In this document: positions 39,093 to 52,844 of the stretch, piece after piece
How the letters are laid out: each line of letters opens with the position of its first letter
Numbering within the stretch: the stretch's first letter is position 1
Assembly (NCBI RefSeq): GCF_015706575.1
Contig: NW_024037060.1
Coordinates: 3,724,515-3,788,514 of the forward strand
DNA from: Patiria miniata
Taxonomy: Eukaryota; Echinodermata; Asteroidea; Valvatida; Asterinidae
Direction of reading: 5' to 3'
DNA: 64,000 nt
Translations under genes and position numbers: made by a program
Notes under the pieces: generated by a model
The model's input: the letters and a program-made list of their open reading frames with translations, nothing else
Told to the model about the DNA's origin: nothing
The model's database searches: none

Positions 39093-39300
39093 CAGTCGAG
39101 TCTCGTTAATACAAAGTTACAAACTCAGCTGGACCTATAGCCAAAATGTTCGTTATAGCAGAATTTTGTTTTAAGCGGAGTACTCGTTCCATTCATTGCG
39201 CACATATAGGCCTATAAGCACAGTCGGGACCAAGGCATCACGTTTGCTTTAACCTGAATTTGTTTTAACAGTGTTTGTATTAAAGAGAGACGACTGACTG
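39093..39300. mobile_element. pogo/Tigger-like MITE
   Basis: The left end CAGTCGAGTCTCGTTAATAC and the right end GTATTAAAGAGAGACGACTG are inverted copies with a few changes. Interior phrases such as GTTCGTTATAGCAG recall the TIR-proximal sequence of pogo/Tigger elements. TA follows the right end, but the left flank is not TA. Confidence 0.45.
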
Positions 39301-42271
39301 TAAATCCCACTACAATGTACGGTATATCAGCGTACTACTAAGATGTACGACTTGGTTTAAATATGTCCCCTAAACTCGGTTTTAATTTCGAAGGGCTTCC
39401 TGAATTCAATTTGAATTGTGAGCACATGCGGTCCATGCATGCTAAATGCAGCAGTCTTCGTATAGGCCAAGTAAATACAGAGTACAGTTTGTGAACGGAT
39501 TACACCAAGGTCGGTCACTGTACATTGTACTTCGCATTAAAAAATTACAACTTCAAGCAGATAGAAAAGAAACCAACCAACCGGAAACCGGAGCATCGCT
39601 CCATACTTTTATGTCCCATTCTCACCAAATATTCATGGAAGATTACCCATTGTATTGCTACGGTCGGTGAACACGTCCCCCTTTCGAGAATGCCGTCAAG
39701 TTTTAAGCGAAGAATTTCAAAGTTTGATCCAACAAAGATAACCTTTAACCCCTCACAAATCTGCACAAAGCGATGTGAATGGAACTGTACATGCCCCGTG
39801 TCGAGTTTTTTTTTGTGAAGTGTACAACAGAGGCAACCCGACTGTGATCAATGCCTAGGCAAATATAGTGCACTGGACCAATTGTGCATTTCCAAGTTGA
39901 TAATATATTCTCAAAGTAAACATTCAAAGATAACCGTGTGAAAAAAAACCCATTTTTTTTGAGGAGGAATTCTCAAGTTTTGTTTTGACATTCAGCATTC
40001 TTTTGGTTGATCTTACTTAACAAAGCAACACTTGCAAAGTCACATGAGAAAATGTGAAATTCGTCTGATAAGGATCACAGTGAGAATTTAAACAGGAGTA
40101 CCATTATTTTGCAACATTAAAAAACAATCTATAAAAAGGAAGTTTTTAATCCTAGAAAAGTACAGACCATATTTATTTAACTGTTTTCAATTCGGTTCTT
40201 GGAGAATTTCCCCCAACAGGAACTCACTGACATTCGAAATAAATAAAAAAAATATATATAATATAATACATGCTTGTGTTTTAGATCTAAAAAGGACAGA
40301 AGCTCAAGGTATTGGTTACGACAAATGAAGCGTACCGTTAGCATTCGGTATCTGTTGATCCCTCGTTCGTACAGAGTTTATCTACATAAACGTTACGATA
40401 GGTGTTAGTCAAACCGATTTGGCCTAAATTGTAGCTTCTATATTAAATGTGCACTAGTCCAGTGCAATTTTGTAATTATTCCCAAGGGAAGGCGTCTTCT
40501 GTTGCAGGAAGATTAAAGGTGATGTGGTAATGACGATCCTGAGTTCTTCATCTCGGAGGTAATCTGGAAGATACTTTTGGAATTGAGAATAGTTGTCACG
40601 GATAAGATTGCATAGAAATCTGTATAGAAACCGAAGATCAAGACAATCGAAGGCGTAAATCATCGCAAACTATGACCGTCGTTCGGGATAGGGGAAAAAT
40701 ACCGAGTCCCATAACCTTTTCGAAAAAACAAGACCTTTACCTAAAAGTAAATGTTTAAAAAACTCACACAAGAAATAACACCTTGTGAAGTCCCATTCCA
40801 GAGGACCCAATCACTAGTGGGCTCAGTAAAACATTAAAACAAGGGACAAAGAGTATCGATTAGAATTTAAAATATATATATTTTTTTCGTTTAAATACTG
40901 ATTGTTAGGTTTCTTGGCGACTGACTTATCACAGGTTATAAATGATGGATACAAAATATACAAATGGCAGTAATACAAAGACTATGTACAACGGCACCAT
41001 GGGTACTTGGAGCACTTCAGGTGTTCATTAGATAATTAACACTGTAGCCAAATTTAAGAATATCTAAAAGAAGTCCCAGATTCACTGCAAAAATCCTGGA
41101 TGTCAGATCAGAAAAAGAGAAGGCAATTCTTGGTTGAGTTCTGGTACCAACGGGCGTCTGTCCGCTGGTAAACTGCTTTGTATGTATCTTGCGCACTGAT
41201 GCCGTGCAGAGATGGTCGCTGCAACGCTAAATAGTTATCCAAGAAAGCCGGCGTTTATACAAGCGACGATTGTTACCGATACAGCGGTAATAATACATGC
41301 AGTATGAAAGCCAGAGAGTCGGATACAAAGAAATAAAATTCCTGTACAGGTGAAATGCGAAGAGGACGCAGATGCCTACGATGTCACTCAAGACGTATGG
41401 CCATGAACTTGGCGACTTAATGTACGCGCACGTGAATAGAACCGAAGCTGAGGGTTCGGTTTACTCAGTCATTACTCTCTTTTTATACAAATCTTTATGC
41501 AGGCATTATTCGTCAGTACCTCGATGGCAGTGTTACGTTACAAAAATCACGTCAATAATCCAGCCCAGGGTTCTCCGTCTGTCCAAGGCTTTTTTCCCTT
41601 CATAATATGTACACGAATACGCTGTGCTGTTCGCCGGGAATAAAATACACTATTTACATAAATAGGTCCATAGTGCACATGGTAAGGAGAAAGACCACAA
41701 TGGTGTCACAGAGGGCACCAGTTGGGCGGCTGGGTTTCTGCACAAAGCAATGGTGGTGTGTGCTGGGTTACCACTGAAAACAAAGTGAAGTGCAAACAGA
41801 TTTTCCCCGGAGTCCGTCATCTTTCACATGGCTTATACAACACAGCCAACATGATGCGTCATCGGTTCACCGTACGGTTATAAGCGTAAGCTTCAAAGAC
41901 GATGTGTACAAAGACACAACGGTCTCAGGCATAAAGTGTACTAGTTGTGACAGTATCTAATCAGTGTGCTGGATGTACGACTTGGAACATTCCTCAAAAA
42001 TGCCCGGCATCAAAAACGTTCAGAACAATAAAAACTGACGCAGTGGGGTGAGAAAAAACCAGAAGAAGTGCACGTCAAAGGCTGTCGAGTACATGACACA
42101 GTACTCTCATCATTCTGGACCAGTCAGTGTCCGTTTTCAGGGGGCGATGGTCCACAATTAGGGCGTAAAACGATCGGCTTGGCCGACTTTAAAAAGGCTT
42201 CTATTTATATATTTATATATAGACAGAAAAAGTGTCTTTCTCAGTCATACACTGGCTCAATCAATGGAGAC

Positions 42272-45221
42272 TCAGTCGTCCTCTGGGAAACTCGCGAGTC
42301 TCTTTTCTCGGTTGTTATTGTTGTTGTTCTGTTCGTTCATTTCCCTAGTCTGCTTTTTTTGTCTTTTCCTGTCTCGCCGCCTGTCTTCGCGGCTGCGTCT
42401 GGTGCTGCCCTCGTTAGCGTTCTCGTTGGTATTATCATTATTCGGCCTGTTGTGTTGATCTTCGTACCTCTTACACTTGCAGCTCTTGACTGTACGAATT
42501 CGGTAAGTCCTGGTCTCGTTGTTGTCGCACACCAGGTGCACCCTTCGCTGCCGCACCACGTCGTTAACGCACCGCCATTCCTTGGTCTTGGTCCGGCCCC
42601 ATATTTTCATGATATCACCGCCCGCGTCCAGCAAGGTCTTGGGCACACATTCCCCCGTGCACACCATCTCTGTGATGGGTCTTGTACTCGTGCAGAATCC
42701 ATCAGATATGTATCTCTTCGAGCGTAGCTCCGTGCAGGACAGATCATCTAGCAAGGCAGAAAACAAGGCAAGAAAAATCAATATGCGAAGATCAATCGAA
42801 CGTGCATGAACAATTGAGAAGAGGGTTGCGCACCATACTGACAGGCTTGCTAGAAATAGCTCACAGAAACAAAACTTTTAAGGCGAAAGTACGCGTCTTG
42901 AGTTGTTACCCACCACATATCAAGCATCGGTCAAATATCTTGGAGGGTAAACAAATCACTGTCCAAAGGTACTACCAGCAAACTGGAAATGTCAATATTG
43001 GTGAAAAACAAATTAAACATCGGCGCATCAAAATACACAATATTATTGTTGGCAATGCCCACGAGCCATTTTGTTTAGGTTATTCAATGGTGTGAACATT
43101 AGCCAAGTGAGTATTGTTTTCAATTACCGAGCGAACGATCCCTGAAACCACCGCAGTTTCTTTTGTTTCACAGCTAATCTTACTTCAAACCCAAGCGTTT
43201 TGTATACTGCCGCGAGGCAGCTCTTCACACCGCCACACAAGCCTATGGCAAACGAGTTGCAGGGTCTCTCTTTGATCCTATTTTGAATTTATGTACATGT
43301 ACTTCTATTCAAGTACCATCGAAGAGCAAACAGATTTAAGGAGAGAAAGAGAGAACAAGTTGTAGCGCATGGGTATACATGGCCACATGTTATTCATGAG
43401 ATTCAAGATGGCGGACTGCAAATCAGCTTGTCGCAAAGTACCTTGGCTAGCTGTTCCACGAAATGCCAACCCTAGTGGGAAGTTAGGATAGTTATAAATT
43501 CCCTCGCACGGAGGCGAAGGGGTCAGCATGTACAATGCTAAGTATTGATCGTTTACGTGCGTCGACTCCTACTACCCCTCGACCTTTTTGGTGAATATTA
43601 AAACCCTGCCCAGGGTCCTCATGCTAACAAGGGTTACTTTGTTACAAAAAGGTATCGCTCACTGACATTACACGAGGAAAAGGGTGTAGTTTCCTTATAT
43701 ATATAAACTTATCTTATCGTCAGATGCACTATGGAGGTTAAGACTCAATTAGAGATAAAATAATTGCAGCCATGTGAATTTGTTTTTAAATCAGAGATCT
43801 CATTAGATGTTCAGTGAAAGATAAGTAGTCCCTCGCAGTTAAAAAATAAAGTTAATGTTTTATGAAATTTATATCTAAAACATTATAAAAGCCTGATGTT
43901 CTATTGCGTATTTAGTACAGAATTTACGTTTGAGATAAGTTCACACTTAGTGATTTAGCGGGTGAAAATCGAAAGTATTATATGTCATTGTTATGCAGGT
44001 TTTTCCCCCCAACAAATTGCCTGAAAGTTGAAATTTCGTGGAACCACCATGCGAGCGAACACTTTTTGTGTCAAGGTAACACGTGTGTGGTTAGAAAGTC
44101 GCAACGATTTTCGCACACTGAATTCCCCTTTTATAATCTGCTGCTGTTGGATAGGAACCCGGACACACACATTAAACCTTGGCTCCACAAGAGTGGGCCC
44201 AAATCACCGAGGTCTACACTGGTTCACGAAGTTTTGTTCGGCAGTTGAATGGGTAATTGTGCTGCTACACAATGCTCTGCAAGGGCCAACCATGAATAAT
44301 TATGATGAAAAATACTAGTCCCCGTATTGTTAAAATTGCAACGCGTACCCATTTAACCTTATGGCGATTTGGGGGCCACTCGGTGACTTTGATAACTCCA
44401 CAGAACTTTGGATTTAATTCTCTGGCTTGTGTTTCCGAATTTTACCAGCAGTTTTTTTCCTACCAAAATTAAATCCCATGGATTGGGCCTGCATTCACCT
44501 GATGTGATGGTCACAGATGATTCGGTTTCAAACCACGACAAAAAAAATGAAGACAAACTTGGAAAATAACTTTGGTAAGTTAAGCGGGTCGATTGTTAAG
44601 ATTTTACCCGTGTGCGTACGCGTTAAGCTATAGGTAGGCAAAAAAGGTGTGTCTTTTGGTGCGAATAAATCCATGCAAGGTCTCCGCTACGCCACAGGCG
44701 TGCAGAAGGGGAGCCGTACGGAAAAAGTTCGCGTGAAAGAACATTCTTTTCAAAGGGCAAGGAATATTGAATAAGCTCTTGCCTGTATGGTCAATGGACT
44801 GCTATTGTTTACATGCCCATGGGGTGTGTGGCACGGACTATATAGACTGTTTAGCACAAGCAGTGCATTCAAGCCTACCCTTTTGCCGTGTGTGGATACC
44901 AATGGTATCAATAGAACAGGGGACCTGCGCGTTTGCCAGCCCTTGGTCGCTCTAGTGTCGGTTAGCATTCAACATACCTGGGTTATAGGACGTTTCTGGT
45001 TCCTCGTCTCTATCTTGTAAGGCTCCTTCGTACATCCCTGAATCATGAACACTCACTCCTCTGTCGCTTTGCTCTTCCTGGTGAGCCAGAATCACTGGCA
45101 AAAAGTCTGTGATGGTACCATCCTCCTCCTGACCGTCCACAACCACCCCGCTCGCAATGCACATCATCGTACTCCACAAAACCGCCGCTCCAAGCCATAA
45201 CCTCCTCATCGAAATCCACAT
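42272..45221 (-). CDS. Sclerostin/SOSTDC1-type secreted cystine-knot antagonist, two exons, complete
   Basis: Exon 1 is 45221-44978 and exon 2 is 42747-42272, joined by a phase-1 GT-AG intron. The total is 720 bases, 239 residues plus stop. Residues 1-25 form a signal peptide (MWISMRRLWLGAAVLWSTMM, then CIASG). The DAN-family cystine knot spans about residues 86-173 with eight cysteines (86, 100, 111, 115, 141, 155, 171, 173), including the ring motif CTGEC and the closing CKC. Segments CTELRSKRYISDGFC, EWRCVND and TRTYRIRTVKSCKCKRY closely match vertebrate SOSTDC1 (Wise) and, less closely, SOST. The N-X-I Wnt-coreceptor motif of loop 2 (PNAIG in sclerostin, PNWIG in SOSTDC1) is not visible; that stretch reads KTLLDAGGDIMKIWGR. 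The tail after the knot is long, Arg/Lys-rich and Asn-rich (residues 184-227), suggesting heparan sulphate binding. Family members bind LRP5/6 or BMPs outside the cell. Single pre-duplication orthologue of SOST and SOSTDC1 is an inference, so no symbol is given. Confidence 0.94.
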
Positions 45222-48200
45222 GTTTACACCTGCCGGAGAGAACTCGCGCTGACTAACTGCCGGCGACTCCTGGGTTCTGTGGATAAAGTTTTACATGAAG
45301 AAAACCCGTCAAAAGCGCGGGAATAGACTATCATGGCAGGACTGCCTATAAACTGCAACTACATGACAATAGAATATGGGAACCGTGTACATGTACGTTT
45401 GGAGCTACCTATACCAGCACTGAACACGTACGTGTACACGGTGAGCACCACTGCTCGATTGACTCGCTCTGGCGGTGGGCGTGGCTACGACTGTCGATCA
45501 CTCCAAGCGGTAAAGGCTCTCTGTGACGTAGTTTATTCACCGCTTCAGATCAATCTACACCGTGTCACGCACCTCATTTATTCAAGGCTTACGGCCGTGA
45601 CAGTTTAACAAAGGCTTAACAATAGAGGTGGGCGGGGCGTAAACATGTCAAATCGATATGATATCTGAGTGTAGGCCGACGTATGAAATATATCGTACGA
45701 AAAGAGAGAGTTGTATCGCGGGGCTTTTAAATTCAGGACAGTTTTCAGATGAACTTTTTAAAGGCGCTTTCAGCCTCCAAATGCTTCTGTATAAAGTTTT
45801 ATCTTCTATCTCCATGATTATACCAAACCGTCTATCACCTTGCGGTACAGCATTGTTGCTCAACAGTGATTAAATCCCACAAAGGTACATGAGGTGCGAA
45901 AAGGCTAATGAGTCCTAATTACTGTCGGGTCGCTCGGGAGGCTACCTGAATTTAACGGTACATTAATGTATACATGTGGATGTTTTTTTTTTGCCAAAAT
46001 CAAACCGCGGAGTATGGATTCAGGCAGTTGCAGATGTGGTTCGGTCCGCGACTCGGAATCAAAAGAGGTCCAACTTGTGTGATACCTGACGGTGAATTGT
46101 TTATATGCACCTGTGCAAACTATACAGATGTCGGTCTCCATAGTGTGCCCCTTCCCCTCGCAGACATACTATTATTAAACATTGCATGTCACTCCTCGAT
46201 AGTAGCATCTGTTCAGATTGATAGCAAGGTCAATCAACTTTATCTTCGAAAGCACACATATTGATGAGGTGATTATTATGATATCTTATTAGTCATATCT
46301 CACACAGTATTCAAAGAGTGCTCTAGTGGGAATTTCAGCCCCACGCACGCGTGGGTCTATTGCAAACACTTCTTTTTGCTAACTTTTAGTCGCAGAAAGA
46401 GCGCGGGCTTGTGATTGTTTAGTGAGTCTGTGTGTGGATTTCTCAGGAATTCTCAACGGCAGAAAATCGTGGATTCCACTTCCAGTTCGTGCAAATGCTC
46501 CCCTGCTTTGCAAACCTAGGAGAAAGGAGCAATTCCTTTAATCGTGAGTACGTTTGTGTGGCAACGGTCACGAAAACAACTTTCGCAATCAATAATATTT
46601 GCATTGCCAAAAGATATTTGGTTATCATGGACAGTGGAGATTTCCATAGAGACGTTGGATGTCGATGGTTCACGGAAAAAAATAATACAAACATTGAAAT
46701 ATGAAATATGATGAGCAATAGGTACATTAACGAATATTAGAATCTGACAAATTCCGTTTTGAAGTAAATGCTATTTTTTTAAAATTATTTATTACTGAAA
46801 ACAAAAATTCATTTCAAATTTAATATAATTAAGGTGCACGTTGTCATTCATTTTCTTTGATAAATAACCCAAAATACATTCTAAACAAAAGTATTCTAAA
46901 TATGATTTCAGATATTTTATTTGGGATAAGATTGGTGTATTTAGAAGATTTCGACTCCTTCCCTTTGAAATTTCGAGTCGCGTTTTAATCATTTGATTAT
47001 TAATTTTTAACAGGACAAACTTTTACATTTGTTAATCCTAGTGAATCGAGGGGCAGGCAACGTTTTAATAACTAAAGAAAAACACACGCATATACCCCAA
47101 AACAAAGGAAATCTTGGTGCATAATAATTGTAGTAGCCCAAGTCGTAAAGTGTTTTGCGTTTCTACTTTCAGGGTAATTTGCAAACCAATGATGCCTAAG
47201 ATACTACAATCCAACCCAAATATATTTATAAGGGTCTCCCTGCATGCAAAAAAAAACAATCCCAAAAATCACTTCTCAATGGCAACGAAGAGAGCGCAAT
47301 ATTTAATTTAATTAAACTAATCCTAAGAATGTTTCTAATGGATGATCGTCTGTTTGCAAGGCGTCAAGTCACGTTTACACGTTTGTCACTTAAAGTGACA
47401 AATTATTATTAATAATCATTTCTGGTAATATGAGACCAATGATTCCTCAAAAGTAGCTACCCTGGGCACCGTAGCTTACAAGTCTGAAGAAACCTGTGGA
47501 GATGTGAATATGTTAATGTTTTGTCGCTAGCGGTGGAAGGCGAGGAAAGTACCGCTACGCCAACCGGACTCCCTGTTCTCGATAAGCACCACTGAAAAAT
47601 AAAGGAGCTGGCACCTTGATGGATTACGAAAGTATGAAACCTATTTACACTTCACGGATCTAACAGACAGTGAATCTTGTGTTTGTTTTAGTGAGATGCA
47701 ACCATAACAAAAATATAAAAGGTTATTTGTTAAAAATAAATTACCATTTCCCACACAAACCTATATGAAAACAAACCAAACTAGTTTTCGTGTACTAGCA
47801 GTGTCCGTGTCAAGCGTGACCCCCTGCGTTGCATACTGGTGGGCATACTAGTCTACTGTCAACACCAAATTGTCGTAAAAGAACCTTGTATCCGACTATA
47901 TCTAAATGATAAATAAGTAAAGTCTACAGCACACAGTTTTGATCTGAATGACAATGTTGACTCAAGATAGTATGTTTGGGGAATATTCGAGCTACGTCGG
48001 TGTGCAAACAGCACCGAACTCCAAAAACTGTTTTGAGAGACCTTCAGAAGTCTGTTCTACGGTTGTTTTTATGGTATGTCAGTCGGATGTGATTCATTAT
48101 AATGCACTTGTTGTCCACTGATATTTTCCAGAGATAAGATACAAAAAGTACTTGTTTCATGGGTTTATCGTCCATTTTTCTTCAACGAAAGATTTGGGGT

Positions 48201-51200
48201 ACCCGGGTTGGCCCTATCATGGGACTCGATGACAATTGACTGTTATGACATTGGATTCGCTTGTTGACCTCAAAAAATGCTGGGGGTCAAGAAGGCCGAT
48301 AATTGCCACCAAAAAATAAATTATCAATCTTCAGGGAAGGGTTGATGGTCCGTAGTTTGAGTATTCGCAATATTTAGGATACAACTTGCACAAAACAGTA
48401 CAGCTTCACATTCCATCTTTACGGGATTTGTAATCCGTCATTTTGGATTCCTATTCATTTTTATAAGAGTAAAGCCAGATTGGAAATAATTTTATTCCTT
48501 ACAACACAAATATTTTGTTCACTGAGACAAATGGGCCACCGTAGAGAGTCCTTGGTCGTACTATGGTTACATTTTTATCAGTTTCCATTTTTGTTTAATT
48601 AGCATTAAAGCGCATCGGTCAGAAGAGGTTTGACTTAGGTCCTGCGAAAATAATGCTGAGGAAGTAAAATCTCCACCAAGACATTTTTAAAAAGGGCGAT
48701 ATATCGGGAATCATAACTTTATTGTAAATATGGATCAATAAAAAAATTATCAATAGCAAGTTAATCTGCGTAGAAAGGCTTCAAATCCCGTACTGTTGAG
48801 TTTTCAAACGCCGAGTCTCAAATCAAAAATGGCGGCTACATTGCGTTTGTAAAAGGCTATTTCTGGTGTGTTACCTTTTTAATTAACCTATCGCGGTAGA
48901 ATCGCCTCAATCGCGTCAACGCAGCTTGTGAAGTATTGTCCAATTACATGATATACAAATGGACGCGGAACGCGCAAAATCTTAGACAAATAAAACTTAG
49001 CGTACACAATTCCATAGGGTTGTCTAATGGGCGTGGCTAACTCACAAGCGGCGGTAGGTCAATTTCAGCAGAAGCTCAGTGACTCGAAATAGCCCCTGAT
49101 TCAGGGTTCAATCTGGGACACCGTACAGTACTTGACATACAAAATGTAAAGTTAGGTTATGGGCTTCGTCGCTAATAATCCAGGGATAAAATTTAGTGTG
49201 GCATGCATGTGTCATGCAAAGAAATTAGGCATGGAGTTTCACTGTTTTCAAGAGAACAACTGTATCATAGGAAACTGCATGGACTTCAACCGGAAATCTC
49301 GCAATTAGTGCGGCGCGCCCGGGCCGTGAGCTAACATGCTGGCTCATTGCGTATAAAATTAAAGAAAAAATCCGGCGTGTTGGACTGGAATAACTAAACT
49401 GCCATACATTACAGGTTAAAAAAAATAGAATTAACATTCGATTCTTTCGAATGCTCAGCCGGTCCGAATTGGCTGTTGACATTTAGTAGGTGTGTACAAG
49501 CCTATTGTACATTTGTACTAGTTTCCAGAATGCTTATTGTATTTTAGTATGGGCTAGAAGTGGATATAACAAGTTCAAAGCATACATACCCTACTCTCAA
49601 CAAAACAATACTATGTGCAGCTCTAGAAAAAAATCAATGTTTATTTTTTTCCGTGCTTTTAAATTTAATTAAAAAGCTTGGCCCGTGTCTCATTTCCCTC
49701 CAACCTCAATACATGCATGCACAAGATGTTATAAAAATATTGGATAATGCTTGAAATAATTTCGAAACATATCATGTATGTATTCGACGTTGCACATGTT
49801 CGGACGTATGGAATTTGTGTTTTAAATATGAGCTGAACTGCAAAGGGCTTAAAAAAGAGGGTTCCGTCGTATTTTATCGGTACATTTTTATAATCAATTT
49901 TTAATATTCAGACTTGCGTGAAACATGTTTAGTTGATGTGTACGCCTATGACATTTACAAATTACATGAAACTCGACACTTTCCTCCAAGAGGATCTTTG
50001 CAGTTAGAATTTTTCAGCATATACCCGTTTTCTTCGCAATGAAAGTAGGCCTACGCCATACAAAATAAAATGATGACCAGTGAAGCATGATAACACGTTT
50101 GAGCCCCTGCAAAACTAAATGAGGGCCAACAAATGATTTCAACCTTTTGTTTATTTTTTTTTTAATTTCTCCCGCTTACACGTGAAAATAGTCACTGGTT
50201 TGAACTTGAAGTGGGGTAAAAATCACCACAAGATAAAACTCACCTTATTAGCCGGGTCTTCTCAGTGCACAGTTATCCAAATGTCCTTGACAAATCCGCA
50301 GCAAAGTGATAAAAGCGGCCTGTTTGTGTACTTTGTCTCAACTTTGTCTCCAAACAAACAAAGCCTGACCATAATGCGTAGTGCGCACCCGGTACCCCAG
50401 ACAAGTTCACCGCGAATGGCGACCTACTCTATACGAGTGAGTAGCCTTGCCACGCCGGGTGAACCTCGCCGTCCGTTGGTGGGTTGTACAAGTCACTGTC
50501 TCTACTGCGTGTTTCACCTCACCGCCACTAGATTGTTTTGGCACTCTCTGTCATAATATGGTCATAATAACTGCCTGACTGATGTACAAGATAATGACAC
50601 CACCATCACTTACGGCTTAGCAACATCATACAGCAGTGATCATGCATGAAAGTTCAACCGCGCAGCACTATAGCGCCAACACAGACTCTGAGGTCGGCCG
50701 AATGGGCCCTGTGCGTACTTGGCCTTGCATGCACAGCTAGCACTTCTTTACGTGTTATTTTTCTCACGTAAAGCACGTGTTGGTCTGGCTTCCGGAATTT
50801 ATCATACTTTGCATCGCATGTGTCGGGCGGCAGAGAGCAGACGGTCATGTATCACATGCACTGTAGTGGCACTCTGCGTACGGATTTATATGCACGCGCA
50901 AAACGCTCCACACTACACATGACAATCATTGCACCGTCATTGCAACACAATGACACGTGATTCAACCTAATTAAATTGTCGTAATGAATATTCATCACCA
51001 CCTGATTATCGTGCGCAATTGAACATTATCATAATACTTGGATGATTGGGGCGGGGCTAACAATATTTTAAGTCCACAGGACGGAGGAAAATTAGCTGTA
51101 TCATGACACTATATCAAAGTTCTAAGCAACAACAGGCCTAAACATAATCAGCATAAGAAGAATCAGTCCTAAAACGTCAAACATCACAATATGTCTGTTA

Positions 51201-52844
51201 CGAAAGTTAACTCGTCAAACTTATTTCTGACCATTTTATGGGAATTTAAGCAAGAACCCCAAATTAAGCGCTTCCTGAAAACAGCGAGGAAATGACGACT
51301 TTGTAGAATTAATTCGGGCACGAGACTTCACCCATGATGGATGAAGTCGGGTTGGTTAACGTAGCTGGCCTACCCATCATTCGGTGTTAGAGGAACATCC
51401 TATTCATCAAAAGGCTTTAAAAGGGCTAAAAAAAACCCAACTAGGCACGCCCTTACATTGTGTTCAATAAAACCCCCAAAACAAATCGTTATTTTATGCC
51501 CATTATTACTTAACAGGCAAGATGAAGTTTTATCCTTCAAAAATCGGCAACAGCATAACTCCATCTAAGAACGGGTAAATACAAATTTAGCTCATAACAC
51601 CCCCCCCCCCCTAAAGGAGAACATCATCGTACAATAATGATTGAAGTGTGGGTATTATATGGCATGGTTAACCTCACCGTGGGAAAAACGTCAAGCCCTG
51701 CAGTTTTTTTTCTCAATGGACATCAGAAGTGATGGGAAATGTCTTGGTTATTTAAAAGTTTGTGGTGATATGTCAAATATTCGAAATAGAATGAGTTCCC
51801 CATCAATGTAGTTTGGACTTTCGATTTGAGCAAAAAAAAATATTTACGCGAAAATGTTTGACAGCACTGATGACAGTTAAGGGTTTTCGGTCTCAATTTG
51901 TAAACATTGAGCACCTTCAGGTGATGAGAGTTCAACTAACACCAAGGTATTTTGTAAGTTCGCCGAAAGCGCCTTTCCCGCGCCCTTGTTTTCCAAAACA
52001 AGAAAGTGCCAAGCTTCTCATGTCGTCCGTAGTATTTGTGAATGTCTGCAAAATGCACCTGCACTTCAATTAAAGGTATGCTGCAATCGTTTATCTACCC
52101 CTTAACGAGCGCATGCTATGCCAATTTTTAAAATGAAATCCTTGAAAATGCACCTTTACACTTTACCTGATTTTTAATTTTCGTTTCCCATTTTCAAGGG
52201 TATTTTGATGCATTTTTGGTTTTTATGCTAATTTGAATTTCCATATTCATGAGCAAAAGTGTGATGTCATTTCAGGCAGAAACCTCAATGTCACCGCTAT
52301 TTCAGCACAAACAGTTGTTAGAATTTTGGCTATTAATTTTGTGTTGTGAATTTTCTGTTAATGTACAGTAAACACAATGAGTAACATGCGCCGGAAAAGC
52401 ATGGAGAATTGTAAATTTTTAAAGAAGTGCATTTTTCAATAAAATTAACCAAAAGGGGATATGAAATAGTTCTCATACATTTAAGAGGAGTAGAATGTTG
52501 CACAAAATATGCGATGCTCCCTAGAAAAAAAAATCATTTTACAGACACTTTAAACCGGAACCGTATACGTGATAATCAATAACATCTGGGAAAAGAATGA
52601 AAGGCAATGTCATGAAATTTTCCCAAAGTGCAGACCTGCAAATTAAGCACCGGCTCTATGTTATCAGTTGAATGAGATGATAAGTTCATTATCAAGCGGA
52701 TAAACTGCGCCAACTGCAGAAAAACAAGTCAGACAAAGTTGACAAAACAATCGGCTTGCCCTTGACTTATAGTACAGTGCAGATGGGTTTCCATCCATGT
52801 TTTTTAAACAAAATAACTTCGCTCTGAGTCCGACCCCCATGACG
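45222..52844. other. Upstream flank of the sclerostin-type gene and gene-free stretch
   Basis: The first few hundred bases should hold the promoter of the minus-strand gene; no TATA or initiator is clear. A 91-codon plus-strand frame at 45333-45608 lies close and divergent but has no family resemblance. The rest is AT-rich with no supported exon or repeat structure that I can delimit. Confidence 0.4.

Larger units (their letters stand above)
35186..42271. other. Intergenic stretch and likely 3' UTR of the sclerostin-type gene
   Basis: No coding exon is supported. It holds a small inverted repeat at 37780-37878 and a pogo-like MITE at 39093-39300. The last 1 kb or so before 42272 may be the 3' untranslated region of the minus-strand gene. 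I see no exact AATAAA on that strand close by. Confidence 0.4.

Noticed and set aside
42068-42727. 219-codon plus-strand frame over the sclerostin-type exon 2
   Set aside because: It is antisense to the cystine-knot exon. The minus strand has the family cysteines, splice site and signal peptide; the plus frame has only a chance hydrophobic run.
45333-45608. Divergent 91-codon gene upstream of the sclerostin-type gene
   Set aside because: No recognisable domain, signal peptide or splice evidence; the length is within chance for this GC-richer patch.
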